DNA from: Planctomycetaceae bacterium
GTDB taxonomy: Bacteria > Planctomycetota > Planctomycetia > Pirellulales > Pirellulaceae
Direction: 5' to 3'
NCBI GenBank assembly: GCA_002709225.1
Contig: PAQH01000061.1
Coordinates: forward strand, 1 to 37,529
DNA length: 37,529 nt
Shown: in pieces, positions 18,809-28,600 of the stretch
How the letters are laid out: each line of letters starts with the position of its first letter
Numbering within the stretch: position 1 is the stretch's first letter
Position numbers and translations under genes: made by a program
Notes under the pieces: model-generated
Told to the model about the DNA's origin: nothing
Seen by the model: only the letters and a program-made list of their open reading frames with translations
Databases searched by the model: none

Positions 18809-19876
18809 ATGGGTCAACTGCCGCTGTTCCCGGCTTCGATTATCGGATCACTACCTCGTCCTGCTGGCGTGCGTGATTTGGTGGCTGGAAATCTCGATCG
18901 GACAGAGCCAGGCTACCGATCTGCAATGGAAGCAGCGGTTCGCGACATTGTGACGATGCAGGAAGACGTCGGATTGGATGTTCTTTCCGACGGAGAGTGG
19001 TGGCGAAAATCGTACATCGGAGTTGTCGCTGAACTCGCCCATGGATTTGAATTGAGTCGCAATCCGGTCGATGGAAGACCGTGGACGATTGTGGTCGATC
19101 GCCTCAGCCCACGTGAACCAGGTTTCATTGCCCGTGAGGTCGCTTTCCTAAAGACGTTGACACAGCGTGCAATCAAGACGACGTTGCCCGCCCCCGCGCT
19201 ACTTGGCGAGCGCATGTGGGATGCCGAGAAGTCTGCGGCCGCTTATCCTACGCGCGAGGACTTTATCCGCGACTGCGTACCCATCCTGCGACAGGAAGTT
19301 GAAATGTTAGCGGCGTCGGGTGCTGCGATTATTCAGATCGACGACCCGCATCTCTGCCTGTTCGTCGACGATCGCGTACGAGCGAATTACAAGCATCCGG
19401 ATCAGGCAGCAGATTTCTCTGTTGACATGAACAATCGGCTCATTGACGGGATCGAAGGCGTCACGATGGCCGTGCACCTTTGCCGTCGTGCTGGTGCCCG
19501 TGTCCGTGGGGAAGCCGCGCACACTGGCGGTTTTGAGAAGATCATGCCGCAGCTAAGAAGGCTGGCGGCGAGGCACATCACACTAGAATTTACTGCGCCG
19601 GGCGCGGGCGATCTCTCAATCCTCAGTCAGCTACCGGTTGAGACCCAGGTGGGATTAGGTTGCGTTAGTTGCCAGCCGGGCCAGGTGGATTCGGTCGAGA
19701 TGATTGTCGGACGGGTGGAAACCGCGCTCAAGTATCTGGAGCCGGAGCGGATTACGCTGAATCCGGACTGTGGATTTGCTCCAGGTTCTGCAGCCGATGT
19801 AAGCCTTGAGGAGGTCCGCCAGAAACTCACCAATGAAACGGCCGCGGCTCGCATCCTGCGTGATCGATACCGCTAA
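18809..19876 (+). CDS. MetE C-terminal-like (cobalamin-independent methionine synthase II family) zinc methyltransferase
   Basis: 355 residues, about half the length of MetE, corresponding to the catalytic C-terminal barrel only. A strong GGAGG (18798-18802) overlaps the preceding stop and sits six bases before ATG 18809. Family landmarks are SIIGSLPRP near the N-terminus, LSDGEWWRK (59-67), IDDPHLC (177-183), LEF (259-261) and NPDCGFAPG (318-326). The zinc ligands inferred from MetE are H223, C225, E260 and C321, all present, so an active thiol-alkylating enzyme is likely. Short members of this family include methionine synthases using simple methyl donors and epoxyalkane:coenzyme M transferases, so homocysteine is only one possible acceptor. 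Third gene of a tight operon; it converges on the hydratase gene with a 55-base gap. Confidence 0.88.
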   Translation: MGQLPLFPASIIGSLPRPAGVRDLVAGNLDRTEPGYRSAMEAAVRDIVTMQEDVGLDVLSDGEWWRKSYIGVVAELAHGFELSRNPVDGRPWTIVVDRLSPREPGFIAREVAFLKTLTQRAIKTTLPAPALLGERMWDAEKSAAAYPTREDFIRDCVPILRQEVEMLAASGAAIIQIDDPHLCLFVDDRVRANYKHPDQAADFSVDMNNRLIDGIEGVTMAVHLCRRAGARVRGEAAHTGGFEKIMPQLRRLAARHITLEFTAPGAGDLSILSQLPVETQVGLGCVSCQPGQVDSVEMIVGRVETALKYLEPERITLNPDCGFAPGSAADVSLEEVRQKLTNETAAARILRDRYR

Positions 19877-19931
19877 ACGGAGTGGGCGCGGGGGTTGAAC
19901 CGGCCGCTGACTCAAGCGCTATGGCACCAAT

Positions 19932-20753
19932 CTAGCGGGGCGTCTGAAAACGCGCGCGGGCGTTACCGAGCCCTGTGATTTCAACGTCTACGGTGTCGCC
20001 TGGGGCGACCCACTTTGTTTGCACCACGCTACCCAGCATAACGATCCATCCAGAGGGCAGCTCGCGCCCGCGTCGCGCCGTCTCGTTGGCGAGCCACACC
20101 AGAGCTTCCAGGGGATGGCCGTGAATAATGTCGCGACCAAATCCTCTACCGACTTCCGTCCCGTTGATGCGCATGACCCCTTCCAGATCTGCTAAATCGA
20201 GTTTTTGCCATACGTGGACCGCTTCGCCGAGGACGACACCGGCACCAAAAAAATCGTCGGCGACCCAGGTTCGACTGTCGGGGATGCGGCGACTGAAATC
20301 GACGTAGCGGTCGTCCACAATTTCGATGGCAGCGAAGAATGCAGACACGGCGCGGGCAACGCTCGCGCGGGTGTGGGGCGCATCGCTGGCACAGAGCGCG
20401 GAACCAAGTTGTACTGCAATTTCACATTCGACGCCCACATGCAGAAAAGAATCAAAATCAAAAGAGCCGTCCTGGGAACGAACCGTACTATCAAAAATTC
20501 CTCCAGCACATGGATGTGGCATGCCCAGGAATTCTTGCATCACTGGCGTGGTACAACCGATCTTGGTTCCCACCAAATGGCCATGTCCTGATTCGCTCAA
20601 GCGTCGGTGCAGCGCGTCCTGTATGGCCATCGCGTCGTCGATCTGTTGCGGTTGCAGGTGCGCCGGCAGATTTCCAATCGGCAGCGGAGGTTGGGATCGC
20701 CCTTGTTGTAGCTGTCGCGCTGCTTCGTCCAGATGGGCAGTGGTAAGGGGCAT
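19932..20753 (-). CDS. 2-keto-4-pentenoate hydratase-like protein (MhpD/fumarylacetoacetase fold)
   Basis: 273 residues from ATG 20753; a TTG at 20789 would add 12 residues but has no advantage. Landmarks are VGTKIGCTTP (61-70), LGMPHPCAGGIFD (76-88), VECEIAVQLG with E109 and E111 as likely metal ligands, EIVDDRYVDF, VADDFFGAG and a C-terminal VAPGDTVDVEITGLG. This matches vinylpyruvate/2-oxopent-4-enoate hydratases and the related decarboxylases of aromatic meta-cleavage pathways. No other meta-cleavage genes are in the window, so its substrate is open. It faces away from the DUF1592-type gene; a 210-base region separates the divergent starts. On the minus strand a TATGAT (complement of 20877-20882) could be its -10 box, but no good -35 is present. 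Confidence 0.87.
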   Translation of the reverse strand: MPLTTAHLDEAARQLQQGRSQPPLPIGNLPAHLQPQQIDDAMAIQDALHRRLSESGHGHLVGTKIGCTTPVMQEFLGMPHPCAGGIFDSTVRSQDGSFDFDSFLHVGVECEIAVQLGSALCASDAPHTRASVARAVSAFFAAIEIVDDRYVDFSRRIPDSRTWVADDFFGAGVVLGEAVHVWQKLDLADLEGVMRINGTEVGRGFGRDIIHGHPLEALVWLANETARRGRELPSGWIVMLGSVVQTKWVAPGDTVDVEITGLGNARARFQTPR

Positions 20754-20889
20754 GGAAAGGCCTGAGGTAGTGGAGAGTAGATGTGCCAACGAGTGTTTGG
20801 GCCATTACGGGCCGAGACCGTCGCGGCGGGCTCGTGCCCTGGTCGCCGATTGTTGGATGCCGCAGGTTGCGCGTCAATCATACCGAACC

Positions 20890-20918
20890 GTAACACCTGG
20901 GTGATTGTCTGATATACT
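20890..20918 (+). promoter_or_regulatory. Sigma-70-like promoter for DUF1592-type gene
   Basis: GTAACA (20890-20895, four of six to TTGACA) is followed after exactly 17 bases by TATACT (20913-20918, five of six to TATAAT). The start codon is 45 bases downstream of the -10 box. Only reading by eye supports it. Confidence 0.5.
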
Positions 20919-20963
20919 GAACCGGCGTTGGCCGATTGATACCTGGCAACCGGGGACTTGTTC

Positions 20964-23900
20964 GTGAAACGCGCCTTTTTGAGATCGGGTCGAGCTGCGG
21001 CGCTGGTTCTGTTGATTTTTCTGTGTGGCAGCGGGTTTGCCACTGGGCAGCCAGCTCGGCCCTTCACCGAGCTGGCCGTGGAGTACGAGCGCGAAGTGCT
21101 GCCGGTGTTGAAGCAGTTTTGCTTGAAATGTCATTCCGGTGATGCGCCTCAGGGCGATTTGGATTTACAGCGCTTTAAGACGCTTCGTGAAGTGCGTCGC
21201 GGGACGGGGACCTGGATCCAAGTTGTCGAATTATTGGCGAACGGAGAAATGCCTCCCGCAGACGCTCCTCAGCCCGCGCCGCGACAGCGCAAAGTACTGC
21301 AAGTTTGGGCTGAGCAGTACCTGCGGGCCGAAGCGCTGGCCAGCGCGGGCGATCCGGGACCCGTGGTACTGCGCAGGCTCAACAATGCGGAGTATACCTT
21401 TACACTCCGTGATTTGACGGGAGTTGCTTTGAATCCAGCCCGCGCGTTTCCTAGTGAAGGGGCGGCGGGTGAGGGTTTCACCAACACGGGAAACGCGCTG
21501 GTCATGTCGCCAGGGCTGCTGAGGAAATACCTCGACGCGGGAAAGGAAATCGCGGCACACGCCGTCTTATTGCCCGCCGGTTTTCGGTTCTCAGCCAATA
21601 CGACAAGACGAGACTGGACTGATGAATGTCTTTCAGCGATTCGCGGATTTTACGGAGAATACAGTGTTGTTGAGAGATTGGCTGATCATTACGGTCACGG
21701 GATGTCGCACTTGGGGAAGGCGGGTCGTTTGCCGTTAGAGCGGTACTTCGCCGCCACACTGGCGGAACGCGCAGCACTCCAGTCGGGTGACAAGACGATT
21801 GCTGATGTGGCTGCGCAGGCCAGCTTGAATGCGAAGTACCTGGGCAGCTTGTGGTCTGCCTTGACCGCGGCGGATGACGGATCGTTTCTGTTGGATCAAC
21901 TGCGGGCGCACTGGCGCCAGGCGGCGCCGGATGCGGCGGCGGTGCTGACCCGGCAGGTGCGCAACTGGCAAAAAGGGGTGTGGACCTTCAACCCGGTCGG
22001 CCTGCTGGGTCGTAAGGGGAGCCGCTCGCGGTGGATGGAAGCGGTCAGTCCGCTGCTGACACAGCATGAATTGCAGTTTCCCATCCCAGCTCCCCAGGAG
22101 GCGGACAAAACAAACGCGTTTATCGTCTCGTTGGTGGCGGGAGATGCCGGAGACGGAAATGAACATGATTTTGTGGTCTGGACACAACCACGGCTTGTTG
22201 CCGAGGGAAAGCCGGACGTACTGCTGCGCGACTGGTTGACTGCCAGTGGCAAGGCGATCGCCGCGGATTCGGTTTGCGTCCAGGCGCCCTCGGTGATCAC
22301 GGTTCACGTACCGGCTGAGCTGACAGGTCGCATGCTTGTGACAACGGCCACTCTGGCGCCCAAGGGTGCGTCCGGAAGTGTGCAAACGGAAGTGGTTGCG
22401 GGGACTCCCGCTGACCCATCCGGACTCCGACCGAGTGAAGTCATGGTCAAGTTGGAACACGTCAACATCGGCGCAGACAAAAGAACGGTTTCCTATCGGC
22501 GGCCGATTCTGGTCGGTGCAAAGAGCGCGGCCCGGAGACGTTTTGCAACGGCACTGGAGGACTTCCGGAAGCTCTTTCCAGCGGCGCTTTGTTATACGCA
22601 GATTGTGCCTGTCGACGAACTGCTGACATTGACGTTGTTGTATCGCGAGGATGATCATTTGGCGCGATTAATGCTTGACGACGCTCAGACGGCTCGGCTC
22701 GATGCATTGTGGGAGGAGTTGCGTTACGTGAGTCACGAACCCATTCGGCTGGTCGATGTTCTGGACTCGCTGTTGGAAACAACGATCGATCATCCGCAGG
22801 CTGGGATTTTTGACGATGCGGTCAAGTCATTTAATGCGCGGGCCGATGCGTTTCGTAAAAAGCTCCTCGCCAGCGAAGTAATTCATGTCGACGCACTGGT
22901 CGAATTTGCGGCACGGGTGTGGCGTCGGCCTCTCACAACGAGAGAGGAGACTGATTTGCGGAACCTGTATGAGAGACTCCGCCAGCTTTCGTTGTCGCAT
23001 GAAGAGGCCTTTCGATTGTCGCTGGCGCGCGTCTTCGTAGCATCCCCGTTCTTGTATCGGCTGGAAGTACCGCCTGAGGGGACTGATCCCGCACCGGTGA
23101 CCGATCGGGAACTGGCGAGTCGCTTGAGTTACTTTCTCTGGTCGTCGATGCCGGATGAAACGCTGCGCAGCGTGGTAGACAATGGTACATTGCACACACC
23201 CGCTGTGCTGATCGGGCAGGCCCAGCGGATGCTTAAAGACGCACGTGTGCGGCGACTGGCCACGGAATTCGCCTGCCATTGGTTGCACATTCACGACTTC
23301 GATCCGCTCGTACAAAAAAGCGAAAAGTACTTTCCCGAGTTTGCGGAACTGCGGGGCGCCATGTACGAGGAATCGATCCGCTTCTTGACCGACCTGTTCC
23401 AGACAGATGGCTCCCTGTTGAGCCTCCTCAATGCCGACCATACTTTTCTCAACGGGCCCTTGGCGGAATTTTACGGAGTGCCGGGAGTCACGGGTGCTAC
23501 CTGGCGGCGGATCGAAGGTATCCAGCAAGTGGGGCGTGGTGGCATCTTGGGTTGGGCGACAACCCTGGCGAAGCAGTCCGGTGCGACACGCACCAGCCCG
23601 ATCTTGCGGGGCAATTGGATTAGCGAAGTACTGCTTGGCGAGAAGTTGCCGAAACCGCCGAAAAATGTACCGCAACTCGCCGCTGTGATTCCCCCCGGGT
23701 TGACCGAGCGGCAGCTCATCCAACGGCATAGTCGAGACGCGGCCTGTGCCAAATGCCATGCGCGGATCGATCCATTTGGATTCGCGCTGGAACACTTCAA
23801 TGGGATTGGGCGCTGGCGTGACAAAGATGCCAGTGGGTTGGCGATCGATTCTCAGACGACGTTGCCCGACGGGACACAGATTGACGGATTGGCCGGTTTG

Positions 23901-24125
23901 CGGGACTATCTCCTGCAACAGCGTCGGGATGATTTCCTGCGTCAGTTTTGCCGTAAACTACTGGGTTATGCGTTGGGTCGCGAAATCCAGCTCTCCGACC
24001 GGCCGTTGGTCGATGCAATGCTCGCCCGATTGGCCGCCAGCGACTACCGTTTTACGGCGGCAGTTGAGACCATTGTATTGAGTCAACAGTTTCGGATGAT
24101 CCGCGGAAAATCGTTGGGTGATTGA
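20964..24125 (+). CDS. Planctomycete cytochrome-type protein with DUF1587/1595/1592/1588/1585 domains
   Basis: 1053 residues from GTG 20964, chosen because GGGGA (20952-20956) lies seven bases upstream; TTG 20958 is the alternative. A signal peptide covers about 1-28. Domains in order are: a small cytochrome-like domain with CLKCH (53-57), DUF1587 at about 134-200 (LRRLNNAEYTFTLRDL), a long less conserved region at about 200-640, DUF1595 at about 640-700 (VWRRPLTTREE), DUF1592 at about 711-840 (ASRLSYFLWSSMPD), DUF1588 at about 856-955 with CAKCH (928-932) and the ARIDPFGFALE stretch, and DUF1585 at about 970-1048. These exported proteins are abundant in planctomycetes and are nearly always followed by a DUF1552 gene, as here, 80 bases on. 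The function is unknown; a periplasmic redox role is inferred from the haem motifs. Confidence 0.92.
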   Translation: MKRAFLRSGRAAALVLLIFLCGSGFATGQPARPFTELAVEYEREVLPVLKQFCLKCHSGDAPQGDLDLQRFKTLREVRRGTGTWIQVVELLANGEMPPADAPQPAPRQRKVLQVWAEQYLRAEALASAGDPGPVVLRRLNNAEYTFTLRDLTGVALNPARAFPSEGAAGEGFTNTGNALVMSPGLLRKYLDAGKEIAAHAVLLPAGFRFSANTTRRDWTDECLSAIRGFYGEYSVVERLADHYGHGMSHLGKAGRLPLERYFAATLAERAALQSGDKTIADVAAQASLNAKYLGSLWSALTAADDGSFLLDQLRAHWRQAAPDAAAVLTRQVRNWQKGVWTFNPVGLLGRKGSRSRWMEAVSPLLTQHELQFPIPAPQEADKTNAFIVSLVAGDAGDGNEHDFVVWTQPRLVAEGKPDVLLRDWLTASGKAIAADSVCVQAPSVITVHVPAELTGRMLVTTATLAPKGASGSVQTEVVAGTPADPSGLRPSEVMVKLEHVNIGADKRTVSYRRPILVGAKSAARRRFATALEDFRKLFPAALCYTQIVPVDELLTLTLLYREDDHLARLMLDDAQTARLDALWEELRYVSHEPIRLVDVLDSLLETTIDHPQAGIFDDAVKSFNARADAFRKKLLASEVIHVDALVEFAARVWRRPLTTREETDLRNLYERLRQLSLSHEEAFRLSLARVFVASPFLYRLEVPPEGTDPAPVTDRELASRLSYFLWSSMPDETLRSVVDNGTLHTPAVLIGQAQRMLKDARVRRLATEFACHWLHIHDFDPLVQKSEKYFPEFAELRGAMYEESIRFLTDLFQTDGSLLSLLNADHTFLNGPLAEFYGVPGVTGATWRRIEGIQQVGRGGILGWATTLAKQSGATRTSPILRGNWISEVLLGEKLPKPPKNVPQLAAVIPPGLTERQLIQRHSRDAACAKCHARIDPFGFALEHFNGIGRWRDKDASGLAIDSQTTLPDGTQIDGLAGLRDYLLQQRRDDFLRQFCRKLLGYALGREIQLSDRPLVDAMLARLAASDYRFTAAVETIVLSQQFRMIRGKSLGD

Positions 24126-24146
24126 CAATGATTCACGCGGCAAGGC

Positions 24147-24168
24147 GTACAAAAGGTGTACAATAGGT
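24147..24168. repeat. 11-bp tandem direct repeat in DUF1552 leader
   Basis: GTACAAAAGGT (24147-24157) is followed directly by GTACAATAGGT (24158-24168), differing at one base; the next G starts a third copy that then decays. The period is about one helical turn, so a protein could contact both copies on the same face. The second copy contains TACAAT (24159-24164), a -10-like hexamer 41 bases before the start codon, but there is no fitting -35. Confidence 0.6.
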
Positions 24169-24205
24169 GCCGCAGTCGGCCGAATCGAGTGAACGGAGCG
24201 TTTCC

Positions 24206-25513
24206 ATGAAACACCAGTTGTCCCGTCGAACCGTGCTTCGTGGCTTGGGTGTCAGCATGGCTTTGCCCTGGATGGAGTCGCGCCCTGTCTGGGGCGATGC
24301 GCAACCAGCCAAACCGGCCAGCCAGCCTCCCGTTCGTGTCGCGGTGCTTTTTTCAGGTAGCGGTTTTCATGCTGGCCATTGGTGGGCCAAGGGGGCCGGC
24401 GAAGAGATGGAACTGGGACCGGTCCTGGCGCCGCTGTCCGCGTTCCGTGAAAAACTACTTTTTGTGGGCGGGCTCTATAACGAACAAGCACTCAAAGGCA
24501 ACATCCATAGTTCGCAAACCGGCAATCTGCTGTCAGGCGCACCGTTGGCAGATGGCGGTGAAATTCGCAGCGGAACAAGTTTTGATCAAGTGCTTGCGCG
24601 GTATTACGCGCGGTCGACGAAAGTCCCCAGCCTGGTGTTGGGTTGTGAGCGTTCCAATCCAGGAATCCACAAGAATTATTCGATGCTTTACAGCTCGCAT
24701 ATTTCTTGGAGTTCACCCACCGCGCCGACGCCATTGGAGCTTTACCCGGCCCTAGCGTTCGACCGGTTGTTCAAGGATCAGGCGGAACGCGGCGAACAGA
24801 GTGTGCTGGATGCGGTGTTGGGAGAAGCGACCCGGTTCCGCCAGAAGGTTAGTCGCCGCGATCAACAAAAACTCGATGAGTATCTTAATTCGGTGCGCGA
24901 GGTCGAGCGGCGCATCGAACAAGCGGGTCGACAAGGCGAGTTGCAGGGTTGGCGGCCGACGCTCGACAAACCAAATATTCCGAGGCCGCCGGAAGGGATT
25001 CCTCAAGATCTCGCGGAACATGCACAATTAATGTGTGACATTCTGGTGCTGGGATTTCAAACGGACACCACCCGCGTTGCCACGTTGAAAATCAACAATG
25101 ACCACAGCTACATGCAGTTCCCGCATCTGGGTGTCGAAGTGGGACACCATGAGCTGTCCCATTCTGACCGCGGTGTCCAATCTCCTGATTGGTTGAAAGT
25201 CAATCATTTTTGCTTGCAACAACTGGCGTACATTGCCGGTAAGTTGGACGCGATTCAGGAAGGTGACCGGACCGCGCTCGACAATTCCATGTTGATGATC
25301 TGTTCCAGTATGATGTCCGGGATTCACGATGCGACGAAGCTGCCGGTTGTGTTGCTGGGCGGTGGTGGCGGAAAACTTGAAACCGGACGTGTACTCGATT
25401 ACGGCGGCAAACCTAACCGCAAGATGTGTAGCCTGTTCTTGTCAATGATGGCCAAATGTGGTCTCCAACTTAGAGAGTTCGGCGATGCGACGGAGCGGCT
25501 GGCTGAAATCTGA
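24206..25513 (+). CDS. DUF1552 protein, Tat-exported
   Basis: 435 residues from ATG 24206, with GGAG (24195-24198) seven bases upstream. The N-terminus is a twin-arginine signal (SRRTVLRGLG at 6-15), followed by a hydrophobic stretch and MALPWMES, which is typical of the family. DUF1552 landmarks are the SGSGFHAGHWW region, GNLLSG, GTSFDQVLARY, LDEYLNSVREVERRI, and GHHELSH near 312-318. The family has an alkaline-phosphatase-like or DUF1501-related character but no assigned activity. It is the standard partner of the preceding DUF1592-type cytochrome. Its stop overlaps an ATG (25513) of the next reading frame, which suggests that the downstream lyase-like gene belongs to the same transcript. 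Confidence 0.92.
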   Translation: MKHQLSRRTVLRGLGVSMALPWMESRPVWGDAQPAKPASQPPVRVAVLFSGSGFHAGHWWAKGAGEEMELGPVLAPLSAFREKLLFVGGLYNEQALKGNIHSSQTGNLLSGAPLADGGEIRSGTSFDQVLARYYARSTKVPSLVLGCERSNPGIHKNYSMLYSSHISWSSPTAPTPLELYPALAFDRLFKDQAERGEQSVLDAVLGEATRFRQKVSRRDQQKLDEYLNSVREVERRIEQAGRQGELQGWRPTLDKPNIPRPPEGIPQDLAEHAQLMCDILVLGFQTDTTRVATLKINNDHSYMQFPHLGVEVGHHELSHSDRGVQSPDWLKVNHFCLQQLAYIAGKLDAIQEGDRTALDNSMLMICSSMMSGIHDATKLPVVLLGGGGGKLETGRVLDYGGKPNRKMCSLFLSMMAKCGLQLREFGDATERLAEI

Positions 25514-25620
25514 TGGCCGCGGTCGTCGTTTGTCATCGTGTGTTCAAGGTTTGCCGATTCGTTAGGACTCCGATGCGTCACCGCGCTACTGGCTGGCCGC
25601 GGTGCAGGATAGTATGGCGG

Positions 25621-28600
25621 ATGGCGGTTCTAGTAAATCGAGCGGTCTGTCGGGGGCTTTGGGCTCTGTTGTTGCTGGCCAACGCAGGAATCAGTCCAGG
25701 CGCCAGTCGCGAAACCACCTCAGTTACCAGCCGAGGTGCCGGGCCCGTTCACGTCAGATTCTCAGTGCCCAGGACATTTAAGGGCCGTCGACTGCTCTGG
25801 GTGGATGACTTGGCTCTGGCTGGGCAGTCGGCGCGTGGCGGACCAGCAAGCCCTGCCGGTCGCTCGCACGAGTTACAGTTGCGACTGGACCGCAAGGTTT
25901 ACGATTCCTTGGATCTGACCGCGCAGGCGGTGGTGAGGTTCGCTGCTGGATTTCCCAAGGGGAGTCGACTCGATCTGGCGATTTGGAGCGCGGGTATCCG
26001 TGTTTTTCATCATCAGCTCGCGGCGGCGCCAGGTGTGGCGACACAGGCATTGCTCTTCGATCTGCGTGAACTGGCGATGGGTTCTCACGAACTGCGTGTG
26101 GGAATGGTCCGCGATGGCGTGGTGTTAGCGCGGGGAGTAGCGCGATTCACGCTGGTACCGTTTGCGCAAGGAGCGACAAGGCCATCGGTTAGCGGCTCGA
26201 TTCCAATTTTGATTCAACCGAATACGGTTGCCGCGGGAGAGCACATTCTCACTACCGGTGTGCCTTTACCGCGCGGCACGGCCTTGAGCGCCGAACACTT
26301 CAAACTGATGAATCTGCAAGGAACGCGTGAACTTCCACTACAAATTCGTGTCTCCAGCCGTTGGTCACCGCGAGGTTACGTCAAATGGCTGCTACTCGAT
26401 TTTCCCGGGCGCGTGTCTGCGGACAGTGTGACCACCTACCGATTGCACTATGGGCCCCGAGTCGCCCGCGCGGCGGTTCCCAATCCGCTCAGGATTGAGC
26501 AGGATCAGGACCGTATCCAGGTCGATACAGGGCCCTTGCGATTTTCTGTCCGCAAACGTGGGTTTTCCTTTCTCGATTCGGCGAGCCTCAACGGAGAGCC
26601 ATTGATCGATGGCAGTCGGATCACTTTGACCGATGAGCACGGCACTGTTTATGAAGCTGCCGGTGATCGTGATTCTCGGGTCGTCGTTGAGGAAGCAGGC
26701 CCCTTGCGCGCCGTCATCGCAGCCCACGGCTGGTTTGTGGCGGCGGGCCAGCGAACCGGTAAATATAGTGTGCGGATTCATGCGTACCGGGGAGAATCGT
26801 TCCTGCGAGTATTTCATACGTTTGTGGTGACGACACCGACCAAGACGCTGCGTTACCAGAATATCGCGTTGGAGTCACACTTGACGCGGGCGGGCCGTGT
26901 TCTTTTTGGCATTGCCGGCGCAGCACCAGTGCCCGCCTCCGGCTCCCATGCCTATCTGGTTCAAGAGTCCCACGACCGACTGCGCGTTGCCGAAGTACGA
27001 GAGGGGCGCGAAGCGCAACTAGCGATTGCCAGACAGAGTGCCGGATGGGTTCAATCTGGTAGCGTCGGGGTTGCTGTACGGGACATCTGGCAGAATTTTC
27101 CCAAAGAGTTGGAAGTCGAGAACCAGACAATGCGCGTCCACTTGTGGCCCCGCCACGATGTACCTGTAAGACATCCGCCCGATGTCGTGAGTGCACGTGA
27201 TATCCATATGCTGTGGTTTGCCCACGAGGGGCAGTTGCTTGATTTCAGCATACCGAGAGCGTATGCGCAATTTCATGACAAGGCCGATGCCCACACGCAT
27301 GAGTTCTACTATATCCCAGCGGCGATCAAGAACCAGTCTGATGAGGCGCTGGGAATTGCCAAGACGCACGAGATGGTCTGGTCATTTGGTGCGGCTGCAG
27401 CGGAGACGCGTCGGCGGTGCGCTGTGAGTGGTCAGGACATTGGCTGTTTACCGTCGACGAAGTGGATTGGTGAAAGTGGTGCCGTGGGAATGTTGCACCC
27501 AGTTGATCACGAGCGGTTTCCCGATGTCGAAATGGCGCTGTCTCGTCATTTTGATTGGTTGCAGCGATCGACCGAGTACATGCAGGACTATGGCATGTGG
27601 AATTTTGGGGATCGCCACAGCCGCTGGGACCCTGCGAATAAACGGGTGCCGGTCAATCGTACCTGGGCCAACCACCACCATGGCAATCCACGGACTTATT
27701 GGCTTCTTTATCTGCGGTCTGGTGACCCCAAGTACCTGACCGCTGCCCGCCGCCAAGCACTCCACCTGATGGATGTCGACATCTGTCATTATTCGACACC
27801 CCAATACGAAGCCAAGGGATACCCCGTTGGCAAGATTTCCGGGGCACTGTGCGACTACAAGGGGCTGGTGCACTGGCACTCGGGAAACCGGTTGTACGAC
27901 TACAACAATATGAGCGACTATCTGTTCTACGATTACTACCTCACGGGCTACCAGCGGGGAGTCGATGTGGCCCGTGAAACGGCGGATGCGGTCGCCCGGT
28001 TTCCCCGCGGGGGAAACCGGGGGCGGGATGGCGAAGGCCCGCTCGCCAGTCTCTGCTTTCTTTACGAAGCGACATGGGATGCGCGGTTGCTCCCTCAACT
28101 CCAGACGTATGTGGCGTCACTGCTGGAAAGCCAAACTAATGCGGAGCACGAGCTCGGTCCAGGCGCGTTTCCAGGGTGGGCTGGATACGCCCCCTGGTTG
28201 CCACGCTACATCCACCTGACACGTGACCCGGTTGCCATCCGTAGCCTGGAGCGATGGTGTGACTTTGTCACGGACAACGCGTTTTTTGGTAGCGGTGGTG
28301 CGCTATGGCACGATTTGACAGAAGGTTATCGTCTGTTCGGCAAACGCAAGTATCTGTCCAAAGGTGTGGCGGAAATGAAACTGATGCTCAGTGATCAGTT
28401 TCTTCAACCGAACCATTTCTACGACGGGTTTTTCACACCAGCGCTGACTTTGACCGGCGGCTATTTCAGCCAGCGGATGCCCGGATTCCTGGCCGCACTC
28501 GCATCTGCTGAGGGTTCCGTTCGGCCCCGCTATGGAATTAGTTATTACGCGCCGGGGATGATCCCCATGTGGGTGCACCGAAAATCACATTACGCTTCCA

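Noticed and set aside
22827-23918. 363-codon open frame on the minus strand
   Set aside because: It lies wholly opposite the DUF1595/1592/1588 part of the cytochrome gene, whose plus-strand domains are clear. No family motif or ribosome-binding site was seen.
24122-24127. TTGACA as -35 box for the DUF1552 gene
   Set aside because: The -10-like hexamers downstream are 20 and 31 bases away, outside the normal spacing.
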